A DNA stretch of 64,000 bases from Isoetes taiwanensis (taxonomy: Eukaryota; Streptophyta; Lycopodiopsida; Isoetales; Isoetaceae): positions 4,300,488-4,364,487 of the forward strand of contig JAJEKV010000050.1 in assembly GCA_021234155.1 (NCBI GenBank), written 5' to 3'. Within the stretch, counting starts at the first letter, position 1, and each line of letters starts with the position of its first letter. The translations under genes were made by a program, and so were the position numbers. Of the stretch, positions 33,160-45,594 are shown one piece after another. The notes beneath the pieces are model-generated. The model was not told the origin of the DNA. It searched no databases and saw nothing but the letters and a program-made list of their open reading frames with translations.

Positions 33160-36100
33160 AAAAAACCCTCACAAGGGTTGGGCGAGAGGTGGTAATCTGG
33201 AGGGATATGGTAGAGGTTACGCTTTCGGGGTCCCGAACAAGGCGCGAACCACCTCCATCCCGTTGGTATGAGGGGCCGGGATGTTCAGCCATCCCGGAAC
33301 ACCAATCCATTCGCGAGCCCGCGGTTGTGGCGGCGCCGAAGATCCAGACAATTCATTTTACGGGTGATCCACTCTTGGCGGTTTGTTCCGGCATTGTGCG
33401 ATTCTCGTTCAAACCCAGATTTTGCCATACTAAAAGCCATCGAATGTCTTCGCTTCACTCCGGTTAATTCTTATATAGCCAACCGAGGAACTACTCCGTC
33501 GGCGTGGACCAATCAGAAATTTGCCAAGCGTGTTTGCAATGCAAGGCTCTTTCTAAACGAGAATCTTTTCTCCCGTAAGATATCTAGCAAGGGTACCCTC
33601 CGATACATTCATTTTAATGATATCCCCTTCGAGTTATGGCATTAAATGCCATTGCTTCTTTTCATACCGTCAAACATTAATATATGTGTCCTTTGGCCAC
33701 CTGTCACATCGATCATTCTCTCACGTCTCATCTTCACCGGTTCATTGCTTCTCCCTTTGTTGTTCGGGGACTTAGTAAATTTTTGCCTCTCAATCCCATC
33801 CTTGGCATCTTTCGACACCGCACCATCAGCGGTTCTGATTTGCCCTCATCATACCCCTTAAGCCTCCAATTCGCAGCGCCCTAAACATTTTTCGTCTCTC
33901 GCCGCCGGTTCCGCCGCTCTCCGATTTTCTTCATGCAGTTCCGCCCGTTTCGGGCGCTTTTACATGGCATAGCCCCAAACTTTCTACACTTCAAGCTTAC
34001 GCTCCACGGGATCGACTCTTCGGTGCAGTATTGTCTTTCTCGACGCCCACCTTCGAGAGGCCCTTGTTGGTGCGAGTCGGGGAAGTTAGCGGGCATACAA
34101 GCTTTTACAATTTTTCTACAAATGGGCTCAGGCATTTAAATCCGGCGCCAATTACGGATTCAGTTCATCACATCGTCAATGGCCGCGGAAGGAAAACTTT
34201 CTGAGGTCGATGCTTTCATTTCCTTTACTGACATTTAATTTACGAGGGTATTCCGCATCCCTTTGCAAAAACCATTTCTTGGGCTGCTTTACGGACATGG
34301 GCGTCCACTCGGTTTGGCTCACCTTATCAAGCAAACCAGCATCGCCTCACAAATATTGCCAAACCACATGAGACTTTTGTGAAGTTTACGTGGAGAAAAT
34401 TGCTTGGGCATTCCATTAAGAACACCCACATCAATGGCGGTTTACAACAATATGGTCATCTTTGCCATCCACTCCAATGCATAGTGATTGGCCACGACTT
34501 TATTCTCTGGCCTTCTTCAAAAGTAGGCCGCATCAGGGCTCCTCCTCCTCGGGTCTACGGGAAATTTCCGTGGGAGGCCATCTTTCGAGCCCTCATTAGT
34601 CATTATCTTTTCGTTCTTGAGAGCCCTTCCACTTCCCATACCTCCACTCGGCGGTACGCATTCCCGACATCAAATTCAACAAGGCATTGTACCTTCACAC
34701 GGCCTCCCTAGATCTTTTTGTTCAACCTCCGGCAGGTGCATATTCTTGTATCCTCTTCCTTTCTCGAGGCCGCGCCCTACCAATTCTGCCATGCCTCTAA
34801 ACAATCTCGAACCGCGGCCCGACAGCGGGGTCCCGAACCTCCCCATCCTCGACAACTTACGTACAACTTCCGGCCAGATGTTCAAGCGGCCTGCGGACTA
34901 CAAGCATCGAGGAGGCTCTCATGGCCAGTGTTGGTCCCACGGAGGCTTCCGATGCTGTTCAAAGAGACCTTCAAGCTGCCACTGCCCATATTCAAACTTT
35001 GGAGGCCCAACTTCAAAAGAAAAGCTGCTCTATTACGGGCCCGTATAGATGTCACAAAGTGCTTTCCGGGATCAGGACCACCCTATACCGGTCGGCGGGC
35101 TCGGCTCCAAAAGCAGCCGGGGACTTCTTTGGAACAAAACAAGTCAAAAGATATCTCTCCTCGGGTGAAAAGGAGAAACACATTGCTAAGCTCGATGCTG
35201 CCTTGTACACGTAGCTTTTGTGACAATTACAAACACTCAAGTTCAAAACCTCACCGGCGCGGAAACTCGACTCACCTCCCTTGAGGCTCAGCTCTCCACG
35301 CCACCACTTTCGGTTAACGTCCCTCCAGTTCCGTGATTTGAGGTTCAAACAAAAGGTCATCGATGATCGCGGAGATTGCCACACTTCGGGCTCTGGACTC
35401 GGCAATCCTCTTCACATGCCACGCTTCCGGTAAGCGGGTCCGGGATGGCCCCGCCTTTGTTAGAAAAAGGAGCATCGGATGGTGACCTTGAACATCATCC
35501 GGGCCTCCGCAGCGGTTATTTCAATGGCCGAGGGAAGCCCAAAATGCATGGAGGGATATCTTGAAATTGCTACAAACATCCCGGTGGACTTCTACCCTTC
35601 CTTCCGGCTATCGACTATGTGGTGGTCTCGACGGCACCTCTTTCTTTTGAAGTGGTACACCCGGCCAATGGCCAAGTTCATCAACCACTCAACGGTGTGG
35701 ACTTCCTTCGGATCCGGCCGGATGTTTCTATAGAAGATAAGGGTTTATTTTGTGCACTCTTAGTCTTTGATCAACTCATGGTTGAAGATCCCCTAATTAG
35801 TCATCTTCTTAGAGTTGTTCAAACCTATGGCATATGTTTTTCATGACTTCTACCCGGGCGGATCAGGGATAAATTCGGGGATGAGGCCCATCGTGTTTTT
35901 AGCGGTAACTCCAATGTCGCTTGGTTGTTATCAACCACCAACAAATATTTCAAGGATCCCGCCGGTCACCGGACTTTTTGAACAGGGAGTACAAATGTTC
36001 GGCGGCTCAAGACTTACCTGCATTCCGGCGGGCTGCTGAAATGTTGGAACAGTCAACAAAAATCTGGCACATCGATGATCTGAATTTGCCCGCATTTATA

Positions 36101-36972
36101 TGCAGACGCAGGAGGCTACAATCAACTCCGTGGCCTTCGAAAGCAAGACCATCCCCCAACGGGTTGGGTCAATCCACCGTTTGCTCCACTACTCTCTACT
36201 TCGAATGGGACCATTGGTGTCGTGCTCTTTGATCAACATCTTGTTCAAGCATTTCGGGACATGGCTCCAGAACCCACGCGACAACGCATGCTTCCCTCCG
36301 TGATGCTTCCTAGGGAGCCCTCTTTAAAGGTTCCTTTCTTTCCCGACCGGGCGCCTTCCCTTTTGGGCGAAGATCATGGATGGCTTGGCTGGGTCGCCTT
36401 CGGATCTCCACCAGGATCTCGGTGGGATCCTCGATTTGTCGATGTCCAACGGGAGGATAATGCCACTTTGGACACCACACGAAAAATTGGATTTATATCG
36501 GTAATGAGCTGCGGGTTGGCTTAAAAGCCTGGATGCCTTGCATGGTCTTGATACCTTCTTGCGTATCGCCGCTACCTCACACGTACCCTTCTACCCACCG
36601 CATTGCCGTTTGGTTTCGTGCCGCTCTTCAAATGCATCCTGGTCAGCTCTTTTAAATCGGCAATCTTTCAATCTTTCAATCGAATAGAATGCTGTTGGTA
36701 CCTTCGGTCTCAAACACACCTTCTCATGGAGTGCCGGTTTGTTCCTTCAACGCCCATCTTTGTCATCGAAGACATGGTGGCGCTCACTTTCTCATTGAGG
36801 CCCATCGCCCACAGGGCTCAACACCCCGGCTCTTCAAACACGCCGGACCTCATTGCTCATTACCATAATGGCTCACCTCATTCCGCGAGGGATCACTTCT
36901 TCCCATTTGTTGGTTTCCGCCCTCGGGAAGCCATTCCTCCTTTCTTGAGGCCGAAAGTGTCGTTTGGTGGAG
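33160..36972 (+). pseudogene. extra region between integrase and 3' LTR, broken additional ORF
   Basis: About 3.8 kb with many plus-strand ORF fragments of 60-212 codons in changing frames and no motif of gag or pol. Better looking stretches are 33268-33645 (ILKAIECLRFTPVNSYI, GTLRYIHFNDIPFELW), 34921-35030 (coiled coil, VQRDLQAATAHIQTLEAQLQ), 35619-35810 (FEVVHPANGQVHQPLNGVDF) and 36222-36524. Some gypsy lineages, notably Athila and Tat, carry an additional or env-like gene at this place. I cannot assign a function and see no convincing signal peptide. The last stretch, 36603-36972, runs into the 3' LTR. Confidence 0.5.
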
Positions 36973-37566
36973 TGTTATTGGCCCTCACGGTTCGGGGACT
37001 ATTCATGCACGCGGCCGGATCGGATCGAAAAAGTTCAAGTATCCCGTGCGTACGGGTCAGCCATCCCGAGGCCCGGCCGAAGACCAGCGGCAGTCACGCT
37101 TGGTCCAAAGCCCTGGTCGCTACCAAAAGGCAGCTCCGGACAAGTGGATGGCTCGCCACCGCGTCCGCGTCAGCGTTAAGCGATTCTAGGCACTTCAAGA
37201 GGCACCGCCAACATTCGCAGAATCAGGGCCTCCTTCCGTGAGCCGCGACGCAGATCGGATCGAGTGTCTATATTGGGCCAAAGGCCATTGTACTATATAT
37301 ATGATTAGAGCAGGGCACATGAAGGCTAGATGAGTTTTGAGTCTTGTCTCTTTCGGGTCTTCTCTCGATTCGCGAGAGCTCATGTATGTTCATCATTGAT
37401 ATCAAGGAAGCTTATCATTTTCCTCTCATTTTGTTGTTTTTCTTCTTCTTGTTCTCTTCTTGCAAAATCCGTGACATAGTCCCCGGACTCTCGGTATTGG
37501 ATCCCCGGGTCCTCACAGAGGGCTCCCAAGGCTGTCTTCGTGAGTTCCCGAACCAGACCCCAAACA
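36973..37566 (+). repeat. 3' LTR of the nested gypsy element
   Basis: TGTTATTGGCCC..AAACA, 594 bp, homologous to 3638-4214 (577 bp) throughout. It is followed by ATGTG and then LINE coding sequence rather than a primer site, so it is the downstream copy. Many base and indel differences between the two LTRs point to an old insertion. Confidence 0.85.
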
Positions 37567-38607
37567 ATGTGGGGTGGAAGTATGGGGCCCAAGAGGTATC
37601 CCTCGCTACTTGGAATGACTTGGAGCAGTGTGCGAAAAGCCTTCTTGGTAACGAGCACTAGGGGTGAAGTCCACGTCCCATATCAAATTCTACCCAGGAA
37701 ACAGATTCTTGCTCTTCGTGAGGGCAGGCCCTTGATCGCCACATTGTTTATTTTCAGAAGGTGGTCAACATGGACGATGCTCGCCTCCCAAAACTAGCTT
37801 ATATCATGGCAATGGGGCCACAACGCCAAGGCCCAATGGAGGGAAAAGAGAGCTCAATGGATGGCTAGATGGAATGCGGGGAGCACGTGCATACATGTGC
37901 AAACAGAGGCGATCGCCATAGCTTGAGGCAATATCTTGACGCTTGCTTTATCAAAGAAGCTTTGGGATGCCGCCCTTGAACAAAGTCAAGACAAAGACAC
38001 TACCAAACCGCCACATAAATCCACATTGGAACGAGGCCCACAATGCTACCGCGCACCCACTTGCCTGCCCATGAAAAGACTTGCACTCATTGCCTCCCAT
38101 TCGCACAGGGCACATCATCTTCGAATTGAGACAAAGTGATGGATTGGTGAGCCACGTGGGGACGTGCTTTCATCAAATCGCCAAATGGGAGTCATTGAGG
38201 ATGAATCTCATACCCTTCAAAGTTGCCCAACATATGATCAAACCGGACGCGGTATGTCGAGTTGGTCGCCCGGCCACCGCTACATGTGACATTGAGCACC
38301 GGCATCCGTGACGGATGCTAGGATCATACCTTCAGGAGGTCATGGACATGCGAGATCAGCTATGTCCCAGCACGACTTGACATGTACATACACATTTATT
38401 TCATGATGATGTATACTTATGCGGTTTGTGACATTCTTATTACGCCCGCGGTTTTCCCTCGAAAACCCTTGGCGAGGGTTTTTAACCGGTAATAAGTTTC
38501 TTTGCGTCGCTCCTTCTGGGTCCCATAGGCCGATTGGTCTCAGTGGACGATAAAAAAACTATTCTATTCTATTCTATTCTATTCTATTCTATTCTATTCT
38601 ATTTTGG
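37567..38607 (+). pseudogene. LINE part 2: end of the RT ORF, 3' UTR and tail
   Basis: Directly after the LTR and its ATGTG duplication the frame reads GVEVWGPKRYPSLLGM and continues 37572-37797 (TWSSVRKAFLVTSTRGEVHV, QILALREGRPL), joining LLY at 3635. Further on, with frame breaks, come LWDAALEQSQDKDT (near 37966), HHLRIETK then WIGEPRGDVL (near 38112-38170) and GVIEDESHTLQSCPTYDQT (near 38192-38247), which is the usual C-terminal H..RIETGRW..C..C..EDE.H.L..CP.Y pattern. A ~300-bp 3' UTR ends in A7 and (ATTCT)n. Confidence 0.87.
38559..38604. repeat. (ATTCT)n microsatellite, probable LINE 3' tail
   Basis: Eight to nine copies of a 5-bp unit directly after GATAAAAAAA. Simple-repeat tails are normal for several plant LINE clades. 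ATTGATA, which also precedes the LINE 5' end, follows at 38608. Confidence 0.9.
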
Positions 38608-38614
38608 ATTGATA

Positions 38615-39164
38615 GACAATCATGAATTTCAAAGGATCTGCCATAGTAGAGGCAATTTGAATCTTCTGTCCATTACATCAGGTAATGCACGTCGGTCTAC
38701 ATTCCAGCAAATATTTTTTCGTGGCGGTGCCATCTCAAAAAAGTATATGCCAGAATCTCTTCCAGGCATGCATTATCTAATATAACGACTGATTCCTCAT
38801 AACCTTTAAGAAGCAAATGAATCAAACACATTTAATTCTCATTTTACTTCTTTTTATTTGCAATTGACAAAACACCATGTTGTAAATATTTTGGTGTGTT
38901 ATGGGAGATGTTGTTTTTCAGTTTGAAAAAAAAAACAAAAATTCAAAAAACATTGGCAAGCTCTTGAATCATATATAAAACATTAAGTATAGCACAAATC
39001 TCATAACATGCTAAAACAAAAAAATTTAATTTCTCTTTTTTTTTTATACGAAATGCGGCCAATAAAGCACGGCCATCATAATATCATCTCCCAAAGTAAG
39101 GAATGAAAGAGGCCCTTCCCAACATACCTGTCTTAGTTTAAATATCTTCATAAAAGCTTACTGC
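38615..39164. other. AT-rich spacer, nothing recognised
   Basis: Low-complexity AT-rich DNA with no ORF over 83 codons and no repeat motif shared with the rest of the window. If the LINE placement is right, this was contiguous with 820-2337 before the nested insertions. Confidence 0.5.
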
Positions 39165-40148
39165 ACTACAATGGGCCTTTGCATATAGTTTACAATTATG
39201 GGGTGTCAAGGATTTCTTTTTCATCAGGGGCTGCCAGACAATCCTCTTCCATAGAAGGCACATGTCCAACAGTATTATCAAAGATTGCATCCTGCTCAGC
39301 TTTCATTGCATTTGTACTGGAATGACTTTGAACATCCTGACCTTTCCTTGAGATTAAAAATGACCTTCTAGACAAAGCATCAGCAATCACAATTCAAATA
39401 TGGCTGTTTTGCAAAATACTTCAGATTTTGGTGGTCAGTCTTCAAAAAGAAATGACGACCTAATAAATAAAGCCCCCATATCCTCAAGGCATGGATAATA
39501 GCCAACATTTCGGATCATAACCGTAATTTTGCTGCCAGGAGACAACTTACGGGGATATGTAAGCACAAACTTCGGCCATCGTAGCAAGACTCCTCCTATA
39601 GATTTCCGAAAGCATCAATGACTACATGGAAGGGTATATTCATATATCGGAATCCTTAAAAGCGGTGCACTCATCAAAACATCCTTTAACTTTTGAAAAC
39701 TTTTCGACAACTATCGGTCCAATGCAAGTCATTCTTCTTACCCAACAAAGAAGTCAAAGGAGCGCAATCTTTTGCAAATTTAGGAACAAATTTACGGTAT
39801 GCCCCCGCTAATCCCAAAATGATCTTACCTCCTTCAACCGTCTTTGGTTGGGCCAATCCCTAACGCCTCAATCTTAGAAGGATCCGGCTCCAATCCTTTT
39901 TAGAAATAACATGCCAGTAGAGATATACCAATCTAGTTTGTGCAAAAGAACACTTAGATAGCTTACCATACAATTTTTCTTGTCGCAAAATAGCTAATGT
40001 CTGTTTTACATGTTCCATATGCTCCTCTAATGTCCTGGAATATACCAAATATCATCAAAGAAAATATAAACTTATCCAAGAAAGATCGGAATATCTCATT
40101 CATTAGGCGCATAAAGGTGGTGGGAGCATTTGTCAACCCAAAGGGCCA
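39165..40148 (-). pseudogene. gypsy copy A: RNase H end and RT 3' half (minus strand)
   Basis: Minus-strand pieces: RT fragment [20 protein letters not shown] (about 40090-40150), the catalytic FDDI box shifted out of frame (reads [10 protein letters not shown]), [38 protein letters not shown]-like wording near 39780-39830, and the RNase H end IADALSRRSFLISRKGQDVQ (39196-39390). Copy B at 55598-57490 is the same sequence with the same frameshift. It breaks at 40148, where LTR C begins, and resumes at 46945. Confidence 0.85.
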
Positions 40149-40151
40149 CAT

Positions 40152-40827
40152 TGTGTTTTAAGGTCCATTAGGATGTTTAGCAAAAATGGTTGTGAAATAA
40201 CAAATTTCTTGTCTTCTAAAACAGCTAATATAAAAGTTTTCAGGGACAAGGTACAAAAGCATCTAATTTCTTTCATGCAATTTGCCCCATAGTAAATCTT
40301 TGAATTTCATTGTAGTTCTTTCCCCCTCTAAAATGGGATTTTTTTTTGTTTTGTGTTTTTCCTTAATACTAGTCTTCTTAAAATGTCTGTTTTCACGAGC
40401 AATTTTATAAATCTTTGGACTAATGGTAATAAAAGGGCCCTTTTTAGAGGGATTTTAGAATTTTATAAATTTTCAAAAGGAATCTTTCAAACGCACTTCT
40501 TAAATAAGTGCGTTTCATTTTAAACCTTGTTTTAGATGCATATTCTTTGCCGTTGGTATTTGGATGGATGCGCCACCCTTCGGGGTGGTTTTTTATATGT
40601 GATTTATGCCGCGGTGCTAACCCTCTCGTATTCATGCTTCCCCGACATAGGAGTCCCATTGAAGGTGGGCGAATGACCCTTCGGTGTCCTTCTTTCGGGC
40701 ATCATTTCGCATAGATGGCCCGAAATAGAACGGAGAACCCCGCCATGGCAAGTTGGTTGCCATGGGAGGGGAAAGTCCCCGTATGTATACGGTAGGGGTG
40801 TCGTATATATTCGGGAGAGCGTCCACA
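40152..40827 (+). repeat. 5' LTR of gypsy element C
   Basis: Bounded by TGTG (40152) and GCGTCCACA (40827) and followed by a primer site. Its last ~300 bp (from TTAGATGCATATTCTTTGCC at about 40531) matches the reverse complement of 47940-48190, the 3' end of LTR A, so C and A are related families facing opposite ways. The left border is less certain than the right. A 26-bp palindrome (AACGCACTT..AAGTGCGTT) lies at about 40490-40515. Confidence 0.6.
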
Positions 40828-40829
40828 GA

Positions 40830-40841
40830 TGGTATCAGGCC
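40830..40841 (+). promoter_or_regulatory. primer binding site, initiator-Met tRNA type
   Basis: TGGTATCAGGCC two bases after LTR C equals the common plant retrotransposon primer site TGGTATCAGAGCC with one base pair of change and one deletion. Confidence 0.75.
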
Positions 40842-43800
40842 GTGATTTCGATTTCTCGAAATCATAGCAGCGGGCCAAACACTAACTTCGTGAAGTACCG
40901 GTAGTTAGGAGGAGGCTAAGTTAATGTGTTAATAGTCCTCTTTGATGTTTGGCTTGGTGCTAGGTTAAGTTGGGAAATTGTGGCTTTTAAAGAGGATAGG
41001 GGACCGGAGGGCCCAAGATTGAAGCCTAGCAAATGTCAGAGGGTAGCTCAAATGACAAAGAGGGTGGTTCCATTGGATGGGCGTGCTCGGAATTACCCCT
41101 AGAACGGTCGACTCCATGCGAAAAATGGTCAGGCGGGCCCGAAAACCAACTTCGGTACCGCTTTGTTTTTGTCTTCTTGTCGGGGTAGAAGAGCCGAAAT
41201 GCGAGGCCGGCGCCGAACCGGTCAATCTGTGAGTCAACGCTGGCCGCCAGTCAACTTCTGGGGTCAGCTTGCTTTCTCCCACCCGGTCGACGGGCGTGGA
41301 GCATTGATAATGCAGGCTACCGACCGGTATGTCTCGCGTATTTCATGCAGTATAATTGTTTTATACTAATAAAAAAATGAAAAGTTAATAGGAATTTTTT
41401 TAAATTTCAAAAAGTTAACCGGCCGCTTAAAAATTCTTCTTGTCATTTGTTTTGCCCTCGCCTCTTATTTGACCGCCAGAAAGCCGCCCACCGCCATCGC
41501 TAATCGACTTGAAGTTGCCTTCGCCCCTTTGTGTCCTCGAGGAAATTTCTTTGTCGCCTTTTTTCGCCACCGGCCACCACCGGACGCTCTCCTAGACCTT
41601 TACCGCCATTGTTATGGTTAATACCAAGAGTGCCCCGGACCCATCTACTTTGAGCATAGTGGAGATTTACGCCCATGATCGCCAAGCACATGGCTACGAG
41701 ACCCGCCTTTTTTATTGACATACTTCCGGATGAGCTAGTAAATAGGTTTGAGAACAACGATAGGATTCCCTATCCTATCTATCACTTCTCAGAGCCATTT
41801 CTCGATCCATTTGAACCTTATGACTCTCCTATACCATTGTTGAGCAACCGACATGGTCATGATGCTCATTAAATTCTATCCTCCGAAAGGTGAAGGCCAT
41901 ACAGGAGGAGGAAGACATCCCGGACGGAGGCCTGGCAGGCCAGGTCGGGTTTGGCTGTAGAGGATGATCATGGGAGATCGAAAGGGCGGACACTGCCCCG
42001 GGGAAGGGAATACTGGTACCTCGGGGATCCGCCTTTGCCGCCATTGATGCTTGAGCCAGCCATTGAGGTTCCCATTCTTGGGGGCATGAGGATTCCAGCT
42101 AGATTTTATATGGGGAAATCCCCCGATATTAGCATAGACCATCCTACAAACCATCTCAGATAGATATGGGTCTCATGGTCACCGGGTACCAAGTTGAACT
42201 TCTTCACGAGACGCTAAATTTCACCTTTTGCCTCTAGATTCAAGAAGATCCAGGAGGAGAGCCCTGAGAACCGGGAGAAGCTCGAACAGAGGAGAGGGAC
42301 TACAGCAGACTGAACAACCCACAGACGGAGGGAGCATAATCCCGACGATGTGACCATTAAGCACCGGGCGCGGAAGGGAATAGCCCGGAAGACCGCCGCG
42401 ATAAGATAAAGAAAAAACTAAGGACCGCTGGGCCTTTGGTAAGAAGGTTGAAGCCCGACGGAGGCGCTACCGGTGGATAGCTCCCCCGAACCGTTGGGTT
42501 AAGACGGTACAAGACCGTTAGGGGTCAGCCCGCGAAGCCCGGCCACGAGGAAGCTCTGCTGTGTTCCGCTCAGAGTCGTGGCCTTGGCGGGAAACCGGCA
42601 AGTTCCGTAAGGTCCACGCTTTCGATAATTTCGCTACCCTTCCGTAGGTCGGTAACGGAGATCGCATTTGCTCAAGACCGACCTCGCGTTTCCGTGCATT
42701 TTGCAATCTTGGCACTCCAAGAGGGCAAATGAAGCCTACTTGGTGGCACTTTTGGTGACGCCAATCTTTTCGCCGATCCACGCAAAGAGGGGTAACCATA
42801 ATGCCTAAGGATTTAGCCCTCGCCAGCAGGATTCGGGGCATATCCTTAGCATATGTTAAGGCCTCGCATTGTAAATATTCCTTTTGGTATTTAATAAAAA
42901 CTCTTTTTTTTTCATTATTTATTTCATTTTGTATTAGAAAAAAAAAACTTATTTATTTTGTGTTAAATATGAAAAAATGTCGACGCCACCCTAACTAAAG
43001 GGGTTAAAAGGGACTTTTAAAGTTCATGGTCGCCACGACCTTGTCGCCTGGTACCATGGCCGGAGAGCAATGGGATCCGGCAAGTCCCTTTTCGACCGGC
43101 TGCGACCTTTGCTATGCCAACGCCTAGATCTCCTCGCCAATATGCGAGAGGCACCCTGGACACGGATTCTTCGACTTCTACATGGAAGAAATGCTTTCCT
43201 CGTGGTATTCCTTCTTGGGGATCCTCCCTACTGTGTATCCGGAGGGAGGTAGTCCGGGGAGATGTTGGCGAGACACCCATGCTTATGATGTCCTCAAGGG
43301 GAAGCTCCGATGGGGGTAAACACTTGCGTGGTCCAAAGATCGGGCAATATCCGGAAGTTACTCTAGCCATCCTCATGGACCAATACGCCGAGGGGATGAA
43401 ACTTTGCTCAGAAAAAGGCAAACTGCCGAGTCTTCCGAGGAGGGGAAGACGAAGCACATAGGAATGGGCGACTTCGCCCCGTTGGAAACGATTAGCATGG
43501 AGGAGTTGCCATCACTACCGCGTGAACAAGCTATAGGCTTGTCGATTAGACGGCCTTCCGGTTATCTATCACCAAGGGCAAGTGTACCTTCTCTTGGATG
43601 ATATTATCTGGACGTATCACATGGTGGCGGATTTGACGCAGTAGCGCAAAGACCATGTACTTTATGAGCTTGCGGAGTAATGCGTATGGACGATTTCATT
43701 GACTTCACTTCTATTGAGCTTCCTCCGAGGTGCAAGGCCTGCTCAGTTCCGGGCCAAGAGACCATAGAGCCGGCAGAGACTCTATTACGCCTTCGGGACT

Positions 43801-45594
43801 TCGTGATGCAGATTTACCGCAGCCTTCACCGGATGCCTCACGCTATGGGACCTCACGCCCCAAACATCAACATGGTTGAGTCCCCTCCGACTCGAGATGA
43901 CGAGGGAGAGGATTTATATCATAATCCCGCGATATCATGCTGGAGGAGCAAATGAACTTTTAGGAAGGAAGAAGTCCCTATGGATTTGGATAAGGAAGTG
44001 GCTACGCCCGAGACCTCGCAAAGGGAAGGTGCTGGGCAACCACCCTCACCCGTTTCTTTTTGTCACCTTCCGACGGGGGCAAGTCCTTTTATAGCCGAGA
44101 TTTGGGCAGAGGCTGAAGCTTCATGGTGGGCCCTCCGGTGCTCTCTCTACACGGCGGCCACAAGAAGCTTCCCTATCGTGACGTTTACTTATGTACTCGC
44201 GGCGACGGGATCTTGCCCCGGCGGCCTTAGGTCAGGATATTGGCGCCTTGGATGAGCATGAAGCTCCTCCGGCAGCCCCATTGGCCATTGCCTATCCACC
44301 GGAGGTTGCATCTATTGCGGTGCCACGGCCGGACCCAGGGTGACTCGGCGCTGCGACACCACCGCCTCCACCACCTCCTAGGCCTACGGATGAAGAGGGA
44401 GGACCTAGCTCGCCTAAACTAATTGTGCTACGCATTTTACATGCGTATGATTGTGAAATTTTGGGTTGAAAAAATGCCTTAGCCATGTTATAATATGATG
44501 TACCTTATTTCCTTATTAAATCTGATTCTTGGCCTTGATAAGTATAAGTGAATTATTTTTTTTTTTTCCATGACGCCCTCTTCAAGTATTAGTGTTTAGA
44601 ATATAGTGGAATTACAAAATGTTCTATATTCATTCCAACTATCTTGCAGAAGAGACCCCTTTGCTAATATGAGAAGAGGATTACCGACATGGTTAGGAGG
44701 GGATGATCCGGACCACCAGAGCAGGGACTATGGCCAGAGATATGGTGACTATCCCCAATGGGATGAAGGCTATGAAATGGAACCCCGGGCCACCGGAGAA
44801 CCCTATGATGTCGACAAAGGGTTGGAGATAGTTAACATCCTTAGGGGTGAGCTTTTGAGGACCCAACCCGACCTCGTGTCGCACGGGGACTATTGAGTAT
44901 GAGCAGGCACGAGGCTTCGAGGACGCCAAGCGACCACCTTTGGCAACTCTTCTATGCTCAGGGAGGCTTTTCAATCTTCTCATTGTTAGCCCAACGTGGG
45001 AATACCAACGGTGATTGTCCAAGCACGGGCACACTATAAGCTTCGTTAGAGTGACGGAGAGTGTCGCCTACGCCGATCCTATACCCCTTCAAGGGAACCC
45101 CTAGGCTTGGTCTCTCCGCTTATGTTTTTTTTTGTTTGTTTCTGCTGTGTGAGAGTAGAACTTTAAAACTTCTAATCGTATCATACCTTCTTTTGTACCA
45201 AACCATGTACCAATCAACTTGTTGTTGTACTCAACTTGAATGAAATAAAACATTAGTTTCTCGCTTTTGTATATTTTCTTGTCACTTTGTCAAAAAATGT
45301 TATCTAAAAAGGAATTGTACATTATCAGAATCTGCTTTTTATACTTTCATGAATGCTCGCTATAGCGGTGCAATTTAATACCGGCAAACACCCTCCAACG
45401 CCAGTAGGGTCGACACCGAACAGAATTGATGTTAATGAAAAGGCAACTCGGCGAATTCTGTGCCTATGTATTGCATGCCAACCCACCGCAACAAACCCAG
45501 GAGGACGGACCGGAATTACCTCCGCGACCATTGAGTCCACCTGCACAACCGCCATCTCCCCCGCCAGGTCGGTGCACTGCACCAAGGAGGCCTC
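40842..45594 (+). other. long leader of gypsy element C with unassigned ORF fragments
   Basis: 4.75 kb between primer site and gag, unusually long. Plus-strand fragments include 41675-41872 (FFIDILPDELVNRFENNDRI, acidic), 43114-43601, 43680-43955 (FIDFTSIELPPRCKACSVPG) and 44606-44896 (TWLGGDDPDHQSRDYGQRYG). 44240-44422 is proline/histidine-rich. I recognise none of these. They may be additional ORFs of the element, or other transposon pieces inserted in the leader. AT-rich gaps at 42880-43000 and 44420-44600 and a T-run at 44556 hold nothing visible. Confidence 0.4.

Larger units (their letters stand above)
3638..37566 (+). mobile_element. Ty3/gypsy LTR retrotransposon (non-chromovirus, Athila/Tat-like), nested
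   Basis: LTR, primer site, gag, protease, RT, RNase H, integrase, a ~3.8-kb extra region and the second LTR follow in normal gypsy order on the plus strand. Two insertions (5767-18360 and ~22091-32323) interrupt it; without them it is about 11.1 kb. The flanking 5-mers ATACG (3633-3637) and ATGTG (37567-37571) form a decayed target duplication, and joining the flanks restores the LINE reading LLYGVEVWG. The primer site, the RT wording and the region behind integrase suggest the Athila/Tat side of the family (inference). Every ORF except RNase H is broken. Confidence 0.9.

Noticed and set aside
34617-37241. ORF of 212 codons (36603-37241) and neighbours as independent host genes
   Set aside because: The ORF runs into the 3' LTR and the region lies between integrase and LTR, so it belongs to the retroelement.
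39165-39178. CACTACAATGGG as a true CACTA transposon terminus
   Set aside because: No matching inverted end or 3-bp duplication was found for it, and the sequence continues smoothly into gypsy RNase H; kept only as an observation on the shared border.
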